A stretch of DNA of 64,000 nucleotides from positions 2,356,001 to 2,420,000 of the forward strand of contig NZ_CP015080.1 of the NCBI RefSeq assembly GCF_001611275.1, given 5' to 3'. A model generated the notes under the pieces. The model made no database searches. It was not told the DNA's origin and saw nothing but the letters and a program-made list of their open reading frames with translations. Of this stretch, positions 1 through 9,729 are shown piece by piece. Origin of the DNA: Desulfuromonas sp. DDH964 (GTDB lineage Bacteria > Desulfobacterota > Desulfuromonadia > Desulfuromonadales > DDH964). The translations under genes and the position numbers were made by a program. Numbering within the stretch: position 1 is the first letter of the stretch; the number at the start of each line of letters is the position of its first letter.

Positions 1-50
1 TTGAAGTCGCCCCGGGCCAGAACCGGATTATTCATTTTCTGCTGTGACAT
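1..50 (-). CDS. 5' end of an unidentified gene (partial)
   Basis: An ATG at 50 opens a frame that runs off the left edge; only about 16 codons are visible, beginning MSQQKMNNPVLARGDF. A purine-rich AGAGG lies just upstream, so the start looks genuine. The next gene upstream is an ArsR/methyltransferase regulator of the kind often found beside S-adenosylmethionine cycle genes, so adenosylhomocysteinase (ahcY) is a reasonable guess. The visible residues are too few to test this. Confidence 0.5.
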   Translation of the reverse strand, partial: MSQQKMNNPVLARGDF

Positions 51-91
51 GCTAACCTCTTTTCGTTGCGGGCCGGCCAAGCCGGCAGGTT

Positions 92-1021
92 TCAATTTAC
101 TGCTTTTCGAGCGCAAAGCAGAAAAGCCGTGAACGGCCCGGGCTCTCCGGAGAGTTCACGGTAGGACTCCATGACAAAACCGCCATCCTGCAGCCAGCCG
201 GTGATATCCTCGCGAACAAAACCAAGCCAGAGATCACCGAGCTCTTCCCGCGCCCACTCCTGCTCGTGGCGCAAAAGGTCGAGGATGACAAGTCGGCCGC
301 CGGGCTGCAGCACCCGCAGCAGTTCGCCGATAATGGCCCGGGGACGATCGGCATGATGGAGTGCCAGGTGCAACAGCACGCCATCGACACTCCCATCGGC
401 AAGGGGAAGATGGGTCATTTCGCCGAGGCGAAGGTCGACCCGTTCCGTCAACCCCGCGCCGGCGACCCGCTGCCGGGCTTCGGCGAGCATCGCCGGCGAC
501 TGGTCGATACCGACAACCTGGCGCGCCTTGTCGCAGAGGGCCGGCAGCAGGGCACCGGTACCGACCCCGAGATCAAGAATGACACCCGCTGGCGGGAGAC
601 TGGCCAGAACCAGGGGGCGCCAGTTTTCGAGGGGCAGAAAGCGCTTGGCCAGCCCCTCCCAGTGCCGGGCATGACGATCGAAAAAGGTGACGCTCGCCTG
701 GCGCCGGCGCTGCAGAATCATCTCCAGCCGCACCAGGTCGCGGCGGAAGTCATCCCCGGCCAGACCGGGAGCAAGGACGGCCCACCAGGAGCGCAGCGGC
801 TCCTGATCGACCAGGCTGCGGTAATAACGCCAGGTTCCCTGCCGCTGAACGGCGAGTAGCCCGGCATCGGCAAGTATTTTCAGGTGCCGTGAAATCCGGG
901 ATTGCCCCATCCCGAGGATATCCGTCAACTCCTGGACGGTGAGTTCGGCCTGGGCCAAAACCGCGACCAGCCGTAACCGGGTGCCATCACCGAGGGCCTT
1001 GAGAACTTCGAGCAGCGACAT
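92..1021 (-). CDS. ArsR-type regulator fused to a SAM-dependent methyltransferase (SahR-like)
   Basis: The product is about 309 aa. The N-terminal ~90 residues form an ArsR winged helix (LLEVLKALGDGTRLRLVAVL, then a recognition helix around GMGQSRISRHLKIL). After a linker comes a class I methyltransferase fold with the SAM-binding glycine motif LDLGVGTGALLPAL near residue 155. A longer reading frame opens at a TTG at 1081. I prefer the ATG at 1021 because the domain starts right there and the skipped stretch holds operator-like palindromes. ArsR-type SahR regulators control the SAM/SAH cycle in Proteobacteria, and metK lies 2 kb away. Function as SahR is inferred; the domain fusion is clear. 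Confidence 0.8.
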   Translation of the reverse strand: MSLLEVLKALGDGTRLRLVAVLAQAELTVQELTDILGMGQSRISRHLKILADAGLLAVQRQGTWRYYRSLVDQEPLRSWWAVLAPGLAGDDFRRDLVRLEMILQRRRQASVTFFDRHARHWEGLAKRFLPLENWRPLVLASLPPAGVILDLGVGTGALLPALCDKARQVVGIDQSPAMLAEARQRVAGAGLTERVDLRLGEMTHLPLADGSVDGVLLHLALHHADRPRAIIGELLRVLQPGGRLVILDLLRHEQEWAREELGDLWLGFVREDITGWLQDGGFVMESYRELSGEPGPFTAFLLCARKAVN

Positions 1022-1045
1022 ATCAATGTGGCCTGTTGTTGTTAA

Positions 1046-1067
1046 ATCAGGTTTTCTTGATATATCA
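1046..1067 (-). promoter_or_regulatory. candidate operator upstream of the ArsR/methyltransferase gene
   Basis: Just upstream of the preferred start lies a perfect palindrome TGATATATCA (1058-1067) and an overlapping inverted repeat ATCA-N8-TGAT (1046-1061). Short AT-rich dyads in this position are typical of ArsR-family autoregulation. No experimental motif could be compared here. Confidence 0.35.
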
Positions 1068-1086
1068 TCGCTCCGCCCCAAAGGTC

Positions 1087-1122
1087 AAGAAAAAGGAGCT
1101 GGATCCCGAAGGACCCAACTCC
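1087..1122 (-). terminator. intrinsic terminator of the lipoprotein gene
   Basis: Read on the minus strand, a 12-bp stem (two G-U pairs) closes on a UUCG tetraloop (arms 1095-1106 and 1111-1122) and is followed by TTTTTCTT. It sits 25 bases past the stop codon of the lipoprotein gene. Confidence 0.9.
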
Positions 1123-1147
1123 TCGCCAGCGGATATGCGTGCCACCC

Positions 1148-1876
1148 CTAAAGAGCCAGGGTCGTGTTGAACAGCGTCCCTGACTCCGGGTCTTTCAGCT
1201 GCAGCCGAAGCTGGCTGGCAGAGGGCGCCTCCCCCGGGAAAAAGAGAAACCCGCGCCCCAGAACTCCCGGCCTTATGCTGCGATTTTCAAGGGACTTGTT
1301 GGCCAGGTCCCGGGAGATCTGCCGTTCTTCCTCCCCGGAGGTCCCGCTGTCGACGCCACCAAGCAGGGCTCCGCCGGCAGCGCCCACCGCCGCCCCCTTA
1401 CCGAGCGCTTCGCCGACGCTTTCGCCAGTGAGAATACCGATAGCGGCGCCGATGACGGCACCACCGGCGGCACCCAGTACTGCGCTCCGCCCCGACCCCT
1501 TGGCAATCCTGGCGTACTCGGAACTCTTCTCCACCCGCTCGTAGGCGGTTCGGCGATCGAGCAGGTTCCAGTAGTTGCCGACGGCGTCGATCAGGAAGGT
1601 CTGGGCCGGCACCACTTCCAGAGTAGTCGAACCAATATTGTCGATGACGACCTGGACCGGCAACAGTCCGGCCTCGCGGATATCGAACCCGAAGGCTTCC
1701 CGGGCCTTCGATTTGTCGGCATACCCCTCGGCGGCGACCTGGGCGCCGGCGACAACCTGCATTCCGGGGTAGGCGGCCGGCGGGCGGAAGGGGAGCTCCT
1801 GGCTCTGGTAGGAAGCGCAGGATGCAAGCAGGAAGGTCAAAATGGTCAGCGACATCACGAAACGAAACGATTTCAT
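1148..1876 (-). CDS. glycine-zipper lipoprotein
   Basis: This 242-aa protein begins with a lipoprotein signal peptide: charged start, hydrophobic core, then lipobox LASC with the lipidated Cys at about residue 20. Residues ~130-175 form a glycine zipper (repeats such as AAGGAVIGAAIGIL and AAVGAAGGALLGG) that can insert in or pack against a membrane. The rest is beta-rich without a family I recognise. It is probably anchored in the outer membrane. It forms a single-gene unit ended by a strong terminator. Confidence 0.75.
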   Translation of the reverse strand: MKSFRFVMSLTILTFLLASCASYQSQELPFRPPAAYPGMQVVAGAQVAAEGYADKSKAREAFGFDIREAGLLPVQVVIDNIGSTTLEVVPAQTFLIDAVGNYWNLLDRRTAYERVEKSSEYARIAKGSGRSAVLGAAGGAVIGAAIGILTGESVGEALGKGAAVGAAGGALLGGVDSGTSGEEERQISRDLANKSLENRSIRPGVLGRGFLFFPGEAPSASQLRLQLKDPESGTLFNTTLAL

Positions 1877-1958
1877 CGGAATCTCCTTTTGCTGAGATTT
1901 TATTCTATCACCGCCGGCGCGATCAACAACAGGACCAGCCCGACGTGCGCCAGCGAAT

Positions 1959-3071
1959 TCACAGCGCCCGATCCCCGACCGTTGCGCCCTCCCGGGCTTG
2001 CCGACGGGCGAGTCGGAACCGGGTCAGATGGAACCAGCAAAAGACCAGCACTGTCGTCAGGGCCCGCCCCGGCGGGTGATCGGTTATCTGCTCAAACCAG
2101 CGGTCGAACCATTGTAACCAGGGGGTCGGGCCGGCTCCGGGGGCATGGCCGGCCCGGCGATTTGCGCGACAATCGAGGGCAAGTCCCAGCTGCCAGCCCT
2201 GGCTGCGTACGTAGCCACCGGTCCGCCGCCACAGCCGGCGCCGCTCCGCCACCGGCAGGGTTGCCAGCAGTTCGCGGATGCGATTGAGAAAGGGGAGCAA
2301 CTGCAATTTCGCCGTCGTGTCCTGTTGCCGATAGAGTCCGGGAACCTCGGCAAAAAAAAGCTCCCAGCCGATGGCGGCAAAATTCATGACCAACGCATTG
2401 AGAACCTGGCGCTGCAACAGACCCTCCCGGTGAAAACGGCGGGTCGAGGTAAGAATTTCTGCCGGCAGCAGCAGCCAGTCACCGGTCGCCAAGACCCGCT
2501 CGGCAAAGCGATGGTCTTCCAGAAACGGCAGGGATTCGAGAAAACCACCCATTTCGCAAAAGGCCTTACGTCCGATCAAAAACCCCTGGTCTCCGTGAAT
2601 GGTTCCGGGGCGCCCGCTTTGCGCCTTGCAGGAGTAAAAATAGTAGGGGGCGGTATCGGCGCCGGGGCCGCTGAAGCAAAGGCGGAAATGGCCGGCGAGG
2701 GGCCCGGGTCCGGAGGCAAATCGGGCCCTTCGATAGGCGGCAAGGGCATCGCTGAGGGCGAGCGGAGAAGGAAAACGGGAATCGGCATGCAAAAAGAGGA
2801 GGGTTGCTGCTGTGGCCACCCGGGCCGCGGCATTCATTTGCTTGCCGCGCCCGGCGGGGGAAAGAACCAGGCGCGCATTTACGTTGGGCGCGGTGGTGGC
2901 CTGGCGGCAGAGTTCGAGGGTGCCGTCGGTCGATCCGCCGTCGCAAAGGATCAGCTCGATACGTACCCCGTACTGCCCCCCGAGGTTGGCGAGCAAACCT
3001 GGCAGGGTTTCCTCCTCGTTCAGCAGCGGGACGATAATGGATAGTTGCGGCGCCAGATCACCTTGAACCAC
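1959..3071 (-). CDS. family 2 glycosyltransferase (rSAM/selenodomain-associated type)
   Basis: The 370-aa product starts with a GT-A nucleotide-sugar fold: LSIIVPLLNEEETLPGLL at residues 9-26, LILCDGGSTDGT near 45, and an HADSRFP metal-site motif near 95. The first ~230 residues match the transferase called rSAM/selenodomain-associated transferase 2 (TIGR04283-like). That family is usually ~230 aa, so this protein has an extra ~130-residue C-terminal part ending in a possible membrane segment (TVLVFCWFHLT). Translation begins at a GTG preceded by a strong GAGGAGG. Acceptor unknown. Confidence 0.75.
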   Translation of the reverse strand: MVQGDLAPQLSIIVPLLNEEETLPGLLANLGGQYGVRIELILCDGGSTDGTLELCRQATTAPNVNARLVLSPAGRGKQMNAAARVATAATLLFLHADSRFPSPLALSDALAAYRRARFASGPGPLAGHFRLCFSGPGADTAPYYFYSCKAQSGRPGTIHGDQGFLIGRKAFCEMGGFLESLPFLEDHRFAERVLATGDWLLLPAEILTSTRRFHREGLLQRQVLNALVMNFAAIGWELFFAEVPGLYRQQDTTAKLQLLPFLNRIRELLATLPVAERRRLWRRTGGYVRSQGWQLGLALDCRANRRAGHAPGAGPTPWLQWFDRWFEQITDHPPGRALTTVLVFCWFHLTRFRLARRQAREGATVGDRAL

Positions 3072-3105
3072 TGCGGAGCCTCCTCGCTGCGGCAGCCGGT
3101 CAGAT

Positions 3106-3133
3106 AAAAAAGGCGGGCCGCTGCCGGCCCGCC
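3106..3133 (-). terminator. intrinsic terminator after metK
   Basis: On the minus strand a 9-bp all-GC stem (arms 3125-3133 and 3112-3120, 4-nt loop) runs straight into TTTTTT, 26 bases past the metK stop. Confidence 0.92.
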
Positions 3134-3158
3134 TGGAGTAACTCGCTCGCGACCGGTT

Positions 3159-4328
<1,170 letters not shown>

Positions 4329-4375
4329 GGGCGGGATGTCCTCCTTTGTGCCGGTTTCAGATGGCAAGGTTTTGC

Positions 4376-4405
4376 ATCTTAGGTTAGAGCGGAAGGGTCT
4401 GTCAA
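4376..4405 (-). promoter_or_regulatory. sigma-70-type promoter of metK
   Basis: On the minus strand a perfect -35 TTGACA (4400-4405) is separated by 18 bp from a -10-like TAAGAT (4376-4381). It lies between the ptsI stop and the metK ribosome-binding site. Confidence 0.65.
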
Positions 4406-4431
4406 GAGCCCGGGTTGGGTCGGGAAGTTTT

Positions 4432-6216
4432 TCAAATCTCCGGATTGCCGAATATCGCAGGGAAATTCCGGTCCATGTAATTCTCAAGGGTGGCGGCTAC
4501 CTCCACCCCCGTGGCGAGCTGCAGCAGGTCGTCGAGGAGCCGGACCCCGTCTTCACGGCGGATTTCCCGGAGGATCTGCTTGACCCGTGGAATGCCGGTG
4601 GCGTTCATCGACAATTCACGGAAACCGAGGCCGAGCAGGATCAGGCTGTAGCGGGGCTCACCCGCCATTTCGCCACACATGCCGACCTCGATTCCGGCGT
4701 CCCGGCCAGCCTGGCAGGTCATCTGCAGGGCTCGCAGTACCGCCGGATGGAGCGGCTCGTAGAGATAGGCGACATGCTCGTTGCTGCGGTCGACAGCGAG
4801 ACAGTACTGGATCAGGTCGTTGGTGCCGACGGAGAAGAAGTCAACCTCGGCCGCGAGCAGGGGAGCGATGATCGCGGCGGCCGGGGTTTCGATCATCACC
4901 CCCACCGGCAGGTTGTCCGCTACCGGAATGCCTGCGGCGAGCAGCTCGTCACGGGCCTCGGCGAGGCATTCCTTGCAGTGACGGATTTCGGCGACCCCGG
5001 AAATCATCGGGAACATCACCCGCAGGTTGCCATGGACGCCGGCACGCAGAATCGCCCGCAGCTGAATATGGAACAGGCGGCGCTCCTTGAGGGAGAAACG
5101 AACGGCCCGCAGGCCGAGCGCAGGATTGCTCTCGTCGCTGAGGTTGATATCCGGCACGAACTTGTCGCCGCCGACATCGAGGGTGCGGATGGTGACCGGA
5201 TGCGGCGCCATCCGTTCGGCCAGTTCGCGGTAGACCTGGACCTGTTCCTCCTCGTCGGGGGGAAGCGGACGGTTCATGAAGAGGTATTCGGTACGAAACA
5301 GGCCGACCCCTTCGGCGCCGAGGTTGAGGGCCCCGGCAATCTCGGCTGCAGTCTCGATGTTGCAGCGCAGCGCCACCCGCTCGCCGTCACGGGTCGCCGC
5401 GGGCAGTTCGCAAAAGGAGAGGAGCTGCTGCTCCTGGTATTCATAAGCCTGTTTTTTCTGCAGATATTCGCGAAAGGTTTCCGGGGACGGGTTGAGAATG
5501 ACGGTGCCGGCGCTGCCGTCGACGATCAGCGGGGTCCCCGGCGGGATCAGGGAGGTCACCGATTCCAGGCCGACAACCGCCGGAATCCCAAGGGAACGCC
5601 CCAAAATCGCCGTATGGGAGGTCCGGCCGCCGACATCGGTGACAAAGCCGTTGATCTTGCTGCGGTCCATCTGCATGGTGTCGGCGGGAGAGAGGTCGTG
5701 GGCGACGATAATGACCTTGCGATCGATATCCCGCAGCGACTGCTGCCCTACCCCTTTCAGGTTGCGCAGCAACCGATCCCCGATGGAATCGATATCGGAG
5801 CGCCGCTCGCGCAGGTATTCATCCTCAATCTTGTCGAAGACCGCCCGCACCCGGTCGAGGGTCGCTTTGAGCGCCCCTTCGGCATTGACCAGTTCTTCCC
5901 GGATGGTGCGGATGGTCTTTTCGACCAGCATCTGGTCTTCCAGGATCAGCAGATGGGTATCGATGATGTAGAGATGTTCTGAGAGCTGGGCATCGTCGAC
6001 CCCGTCGCGCACATCCCGAAGCTGTTGCTTGGAGAGGTCGAGGGCGGCGCGAAAGGCAGCAACCTCCCCGTCGACTTCCGCCGGCGTTATCTGGCGGTCA
6101 ATGGTTGCCATCCGTGCCCGGTTGACCAGGTAGGCTTCGCCGATGGCAATCCCCGGCGACGACCCGATGCCGACGAGGAAGGTATCGCTCGATATCTCAG
6201 TCTTCACCGAATCCAT
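4432..6216 (-). CDS. ptsI: PTS enzyme I (phosphoenolpyruvate-protein phosphotransferase)
   Basis: Enzyme I takes phosphate from phosphoenolpyruvate and passes it to HPr. The 594-aa length is typical. The phospho-histidine loop [18 protein letters not shown] lies near residue 195, and the PEP-binding TIM barrel follows, with LFRTEYLFM near 305, DVGGDK near 345 and GVMIETPAA near 445. The frame overlaps the end of the HPr gene by 20 bp, so translation is probably coupled. It is the last gene of the long PTS block. Confidence 0.95.
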   Translation of the reverse strand: MDSVKTEISSDTFLVGIGSSPGIAIGEAYLVNRARMATIDRQITPAEVDGEVAAFRAALDLSKQQLRDVRDGVDDAQLSEHLYIIDTHLLILEDQMLVEKTIRTIREELVNAEGALKATLDRVRAVFDKIEDEYLRERRSDIDSIGDRLLRNLKGVGQQSLRDIDRKVIIVAHDLSPADTMQMDRSKINGFVTDVGGRTSHTAILGRSLGIPAVVGLESVTSLIPPGTPLIVDGSAGTVILNPSPETFREYLQKKQAYEYQEQQLLSFCELPAATRDGERVALRCNIETAAEIAGALNLGAEGVGLFRTEYLFMNRPLPPDEEEQVQVYRELAERMAPHPVTIRTLDVGGDKFVPDINLSDESNPALGLRAVRFSLKERRLFHIQLRAILRAGVHGNLRVMFPMISGVAEIRHCKECLAEARDELLAAGIPVADNLPVGVMIETPAAAIIAPLLAAEVDFFSVGTNDLIQYCLAVDRSNEHVAYLYEPLHPAVLRALQMTCQAGRDAGIEVGMCGEMAGEPRYSLILLGLGFRELSMNATGIPRVKQILREIRREDGVRLLDDLLQLATGVEVAATLENYMDRNFPAIFGNPEI

Positions 6217-6463
6217 CCGTGATCAGCTGGCCGACGGCCTCCATGGCCAATTGCTCATCCTCGCCATTGGTCGTTACCGTAATCTGGGAACCCTTGGGCG
6301 CGGCGAGCATCAGAATTCCCATGATGCTTTTGCCGTTGACCTCCTCGTCATCCTTGGCGACGGTAATCTCACTGCGGAAGCGGTTGGCGGTCTGGACAAG
6401 CTGCGCAGCAGCCCGGGCATGCAGACCGAGACGGTTGACGATGGTAAAGTCAGCTTTTTGCAT
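6197..6463 (-). CDS. ptsH: HPr phosphocarrier protein
   Basis: This 88-aa protein relays phosphate from enzyme I to the IIA component. It carries the histidine site NRLGLHARAA (His at about 15) and the regulatory serine site KSIMGILML (Ser at about 46). The intact serine site matters because hprK, which phosphorylates it, lies in the same block. It sits between the IID gene and ptsI. Confidence 0.95.
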   Translation of the reverse strand: MQKADFTIVNRLGLHARAAAQLVQTANRFRSEITVAKDDEEVNGKSIMGILMLAAPKGSQITVTTNGEDEQLAMEAVGQLITDGFGED

Positions 6464-6478
6464 TCTTCAGGTCCTTTA

Positions 6479-7237
6479 TCAGGAGACAGCCATAGCCGCC
6501 AGGGCAAGTACCAGGGCGGTAACCAGAATAACCAGCAACAGGGCCGACCAGCCCCGACGGGCCAGAACCGTGAGCAGATAGACCGGAGCAAGCAGGAAGA
6601 AGCCCCAAAGTTCGGAAACCTCCTGGCGATGGCAGGCGGAATAGACCAGAAATCCGCTCAGCACCCCGAGCAGCACAACGGTCGCCTCTTTGCAGCGCAC
6701 GGCCAGATCGGGGAGTTGAAAGCGCTGGATGAACGCGACCAGCCCCATCCCGAGCCGATACCCCTGAACCAGCCCCAGACACCGCAATCCAAGGTGGGGA
6801 AGGTTGAAAAGGATCAGAAAAACCAGGGGCGCCCACAGCGACCCCTTGACCGCGATAAAGAGGGCGACACCGGCAGCCAGTGGTCGCAGCCCCCCCCAGA
6901 AGAGCGCGTCCCCGATGGCGGCGTAGGGAGCCATGATCATCCCCTTGAACTCGGCAACCCCGGGGGAAGCGGCACCGCCGCGGCCAGCATCTTCCTCCAG
7001 GGCCAGGGTGGCACCGAAGACCGGCCCGGCGAAATAGGGATGGGTGTTGAAGTAGACCAGGTGCCGCTGGTAGGCCTGCACCAAAGCTTCCCCCCGGAAA
7101 AGAAGGCGCAGGGCCGGTGCCAGGGTAAAGATGACCCCCAGGTTCTGCATCCGTTCAAAATTCCAGCTCGCCTGCAGCAGAAAGGAACGCAGCATCACTG
7201 CCACAAGGACTGCGCCGGGAAGTTCCCGATTCACCAT
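6479..7237 (-). CDS. PTS mannose-family IID membrane component
   Basis: The 252-aa protein is a IID subunit of the mannose-type permease. It starts with LRSFLLQASWNFERMQNLG, the family's conserved N-terminal stretch. Hydrophobic segments lie near 95-135 and at the C-terminus (LLAPVYLLTVL, LVILVTALVLALAAMAVS). It begins 8 bases after the IIC stop. The transported sugar cannot be told from sequence, and no sugar-catabolic gene is nearby. Confidence 0.85.
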   Translation of the reverse strand: MVNRELPGAVLVAVMLRSFLLQASWNFERMQNLGVIFTLAPALRLLFRGEALVQAYQRHLVYFNTHPYFAGPVFGATLALEEDAGRGGAASPGVAEFKGMIMAPYAAIGDALFWGGLRPLAAGVALFIAVKGSLWAPLVFLILFNLPHLGLRCLGLVQGYRLGMGLVAFIQRFQLPDLAVRCKEATVVLLGVLSGFLVYSACHRQEVSELWGFFLLAPVYLLTVLARRGWSALLLVILVTALVLALAAMAVS

Positions 7238-7245
7238 ACGCCCCC

Positions 7246-7947
7246 CTAAACCAGCCAGAGCACCAGCAGGGAACTGCCGAAAGCAGCTCCGAACAGGGTC
7301 CAGGAGCGATTGACGTTGACGGTTCCCAGCAGCACGGCGACCCCGACCAGCGGTAATGCGAGCTGCAAGGGGATCGCGGCGACGGAAAACCAGGGCGCAA
7401 AAACCGGCGCCAGCAGCAGCAGCGCCAGGGAACCACCCCCCACAATCGCGCCGAAGGTGGTCAGGGAAGCCAGGGCAAAATGACCGAGCCCCTGCAGGTG
7501 CAGGGTCTCGATCCGCCCCAGCCGCCCGGCGGCCAGGGCCGTTTCGGCCGCCGGTACCAGGCGATCATTCCAGTGTCGCACCAGGCGATCGGAAACCTGA
7601 CCGATCTTTCCGATCGGCAGGGCAACCAGCACGCAGAGCAGAACAAACCCTGGACCGTGCAGACCAAGAGCCTGCCCCATGACGACACTGAGGGTGGTCC
7701 CGCCAATCGCGACCTGGGTGTCATCCGGGGGAATTGCCGCTCCGACCGGCAGCCGGCCGAGCCAGAGCAATTCAACCACCGAGCCCACCAGCAGTCCGCT
7801 CTGGGGGGCGCCAAGAATCAGGCCAGCCAAAGGCGCCGCCACAATCGGTCGGGCCAGCATTACCTGCATCGCCGCGGTGCGGTCGAGACCAGCGGCCACC
7901 GCCAGCAGGGTGACCCAGAAGAGATCACTTATCGGCATGTCAACCAT
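7246..7947 (-). CDS. PTS mannose-family IIC membrane component
   Basis: This 233-aa polytopic protein resembles IIC of mannose/sorbose permeases. It has several long hydrophobic runs, for example PLAGLILGAPQSGLLVGSVV near 35 and LALPLVGVAVLLGTVNV near 200, with conserved GRLPVGAAIPPDD between them. It overlaps the IIB gene by 8 bp and is followed closely by IID. Confidence 0.85.
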   Translation of the reverse strand: MVDMPISDLFWVTLLAVAAGLDRTAAMQVMLARPIVAAPLAGLILGAPQSGLLVGSVVELLWLGRLPVGAAIPPDDTQVAIGGTTLSVVMGQALGLHGPGFVLLCVLVALPIGKIGQVSDRLVRHWNDRLVPAAETALAAGRLGRIETLHLQGLGHFALASLTTFGAIVGGGSLALLLLAPVFAPWFSVAAIPLQLALPLVGVAVLLGTVNVNRSWTLFGAAFGSSLLVLWLV

Positions 7948-8428
7948 CGCTCAGCGGCAACAGGTTCTTCCAGGGGCGTTCCCGGTCCGAGGGGATACAC
8001 TGGGACATGATGCGTACTCCATCCGCCTCCAGTTGCTGCAGGTTGCCGATATCTTCGGGATCGAGGGCAATGGTGCAGGAGAGTTTCTGTTTCCCCGCAC
8101 CGGCATGCATGTTGCCGAGGTTGAGCTCGTGAAACGGTGCCCCGCTGCGCAACCCCCGCAAGGCATCTTCGGAGGTGGCATACAGCAGCAGGACCCGGAA
8201 GTCATCGAGTTCGCCGGTCGACAGGAGCGCTGAACTTTCGGCAACGCTGCCAATGAGCACCTTGATTCCCTTCGGCACCGCCGCTTCCATCAGCATGCGC
8301 TGGAACGGAGCGGAGGCGGCCTGATCATTGGCCACAACGATACAATTGGCCCTGACCGCCGGGACCCAGGCTTCCAGCACCTGTCCGTGAATCAGTCGGT
8401 TGTCGATACGGACCAGAACAATACTCAT
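7940..8428 (-). CDS. PTS mannose-family IIB component
   Basis: The product is ~162 aa with the IIB signature VLVRIDNRLIHGQVLEAW at its start; the His is the expected phosphorylation site. The frame continues to 8500, but the ATG at 8428 begins right at the family's N-terminus (MSIVLVRID). It receives phosphate from IIA and passes it to sugar entering through IIC/IID. It overlaps the IIC gene. Confidence 0.88.
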   Translation of the reverse strand: MSIVLVRIDNRLIHGQVLEAWVPAVRANCIVVANDQAASAPFQRMLMEAAVPKGIKVLIGSVAESSALLSTGELDDFRVLLLYATSEDALRGLRSGAPFHELNLGNMHAGAGKQKLSCTIALDPEDIGNLQQLEADGVRIMSQCIPSDRERPWKNLLPLSDG

Positions 8429-8453
8429 GGAGACAAGACCTTCAACCGCACCC

Positions 8454-8855
8454 CTATTTGGTGAGAAACTCACTTGCCAGGGTAATGCCCTGCTGGCCAT
8501 ACGCCTTGACCAGGGCGGCCCGCTCGACCAGGGAAAGATTTTCCTGGGTATTAAAAAACTTGAGGATCATCGGCAAGTTGACGCCAGTCAGCACCTCGAC
8601 CTTCCCGGGATCGAGAAAAGTAAGGCTGAGATTGGCGGGAGTCCCGCCGAACATGTCGGTCATGATCAGCACCCCGTGGCCGTCACCGCCAACCTCCTCG
8701 ATGGCAGCGGCCAGGCGGCCGCGGATCTCCTCCACCGCGTCTTCCCGACGGATGGCGATACTGCGTGCCATGGCAAGCGGACCGATAATGGTACTGCAGG
8801 CCTGCAGAAACTCTTCGGCGAGGTTTCCGTGGGTGGCGATAATCAGACCGGTCAT
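8454..8855 (-). CDS. PTS mannose-family IIA component
   Basis: The ~133-aa protein has the ManX-type IIA start GLIIATHGNLAEEFLQA with the active His at about residue 9. The DMFGGTPANLSL motif near 65 is also family-typical. The ATG at 8855, 8 bases after the rapZ stop, is chosen over upstream frame extensions. A stand-alone IIA next to hprK and rapZ suggests a regulatory as well as transport role. Confidence 0.9.
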   Translation of the reverse strand: MTGLIIATHGNLAEEFLQACSTIIGPLAMARSIAIRREDAVEEIRGRLAAAIEEVGGDGHGVLIMTDMFGGTPANLSLTFLDPGKVEVLTGVNLPMILKFFNTQENLSLVERAALVKAYGQQGITLASEFLTK

Positions 8856-8862
8856 CGAATTC

Positions 8863-9729
8863 TTATCCCTTGTCGAGATCCCGATGGGTTGTCTGCACGG
8901 TGATTCCGGTGCCGGCAATGAGAGGGCTGAGCGCCTCGGCGAGCGCAACACTGCGATGACGGCCGCCGGTGCATCCGATTGATATCGTCAGGTAGCTCTT
9001 CCCCTCCTGGCGGTAATGGGGGAGGAGGAATTGCAGCAGGTCCCGGAACCGGTCGAGAAACTCCCGGCAGATTTCCTGGTCGAAAATAAAATCCCGGACT
9101 GCGGGGTCAAGCCCGGTCTGACCGCGCAGATCGGGATGGAAATGCGGATTGGGCAGAAAACGCACATCCATCAACAGATCAGTACCCGGGGGGATACCAT
9201 AGCGAAATCCGAACGACTGCACCAGAACTGCGAGAGGGGTGGCATCGTTGCCGCCCAGAACGAGGGCGGTGACCCGGGCCCGCAGCAGGTGCGGGGTCAG
9301 CTGCGAACTGTCGGTGATCATCGTCGCCTGGCCACGAAGTCCGGCCAGAAGCTCCCGTTCGCGGTGGATGCTGTCGAGGACGCCGACACCGCCACCGACC
9401 GGGTGGCGGCGGCGGGTTTCCGAATAGCGGCGCAACAGAATTTCGTCGCTCGCTTCGAAAAAGAGGATCTCGAGACGATAACCGGCCTGCCGGATCTCGG
9501 CGAAGACCGTCTCACTGGCAGCCAGAAAACTGCGATTGCGGATATCGAGGACAATGGCAACATCGCCACCGGCGGAGGCCGCCGCCGGGCTGATCTCGAG
9601 CAGGCGCGGCAAAAGCGGTATCGGCAGGTTGTCGACGACGAAAAACCCTTCGTCCTCCAGCGCCCGGGCCGCCGTCGTCTTTCCCGACCCGGAGAGTCCG
9701 GTGATGATGATCAGCCGTTTCTGGGTCAT
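8863..9729 (-). CDS. rapZ: RapZ-type RNase adapter / nucleotide-binding protein
   Basis: The 288-aa protein has a Walker A loop GLSGSGKTTAARALEDEG at residues 9-26 and the conserved C-terminal TISIGCTGGRHRSVALAE. In E. coli, RapZ controls glucosamine-6-phosphate synthase through small RNAs; in other bacteria the role of this family is less clear. It overlaps hprK by 4 bp and precedes the IIA gene, an arrangement repeated in many proteobacterial rpoN-linked PTS clusters. Confidence 0.92.
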   Translation of the reverse strand: MTQKRLIIITGLSGSGKTTAARALEDEGFFVVDNLPIPLLPRLLEISPAAASAGGDVAIVLDIRNRSFLAASETVFAEIRQAGYRLEILFFEASDEILLRRYSETRRRHPVGGGVGVLDSIHRERELLAGLRGQATMITDSSQLTPHLLRARVTALVLGGNDATPLAVLVQSFGFRYGIPPGTDLLMDVRFLPNPHFHPDLRGQTGLDPAVRDFIFDQEICREFLDRFRDLLQFLLPHYRQEGKSYLTISIGCTGGRHRSVALAEALSPLIAGTGITVQTTHRDLDKG

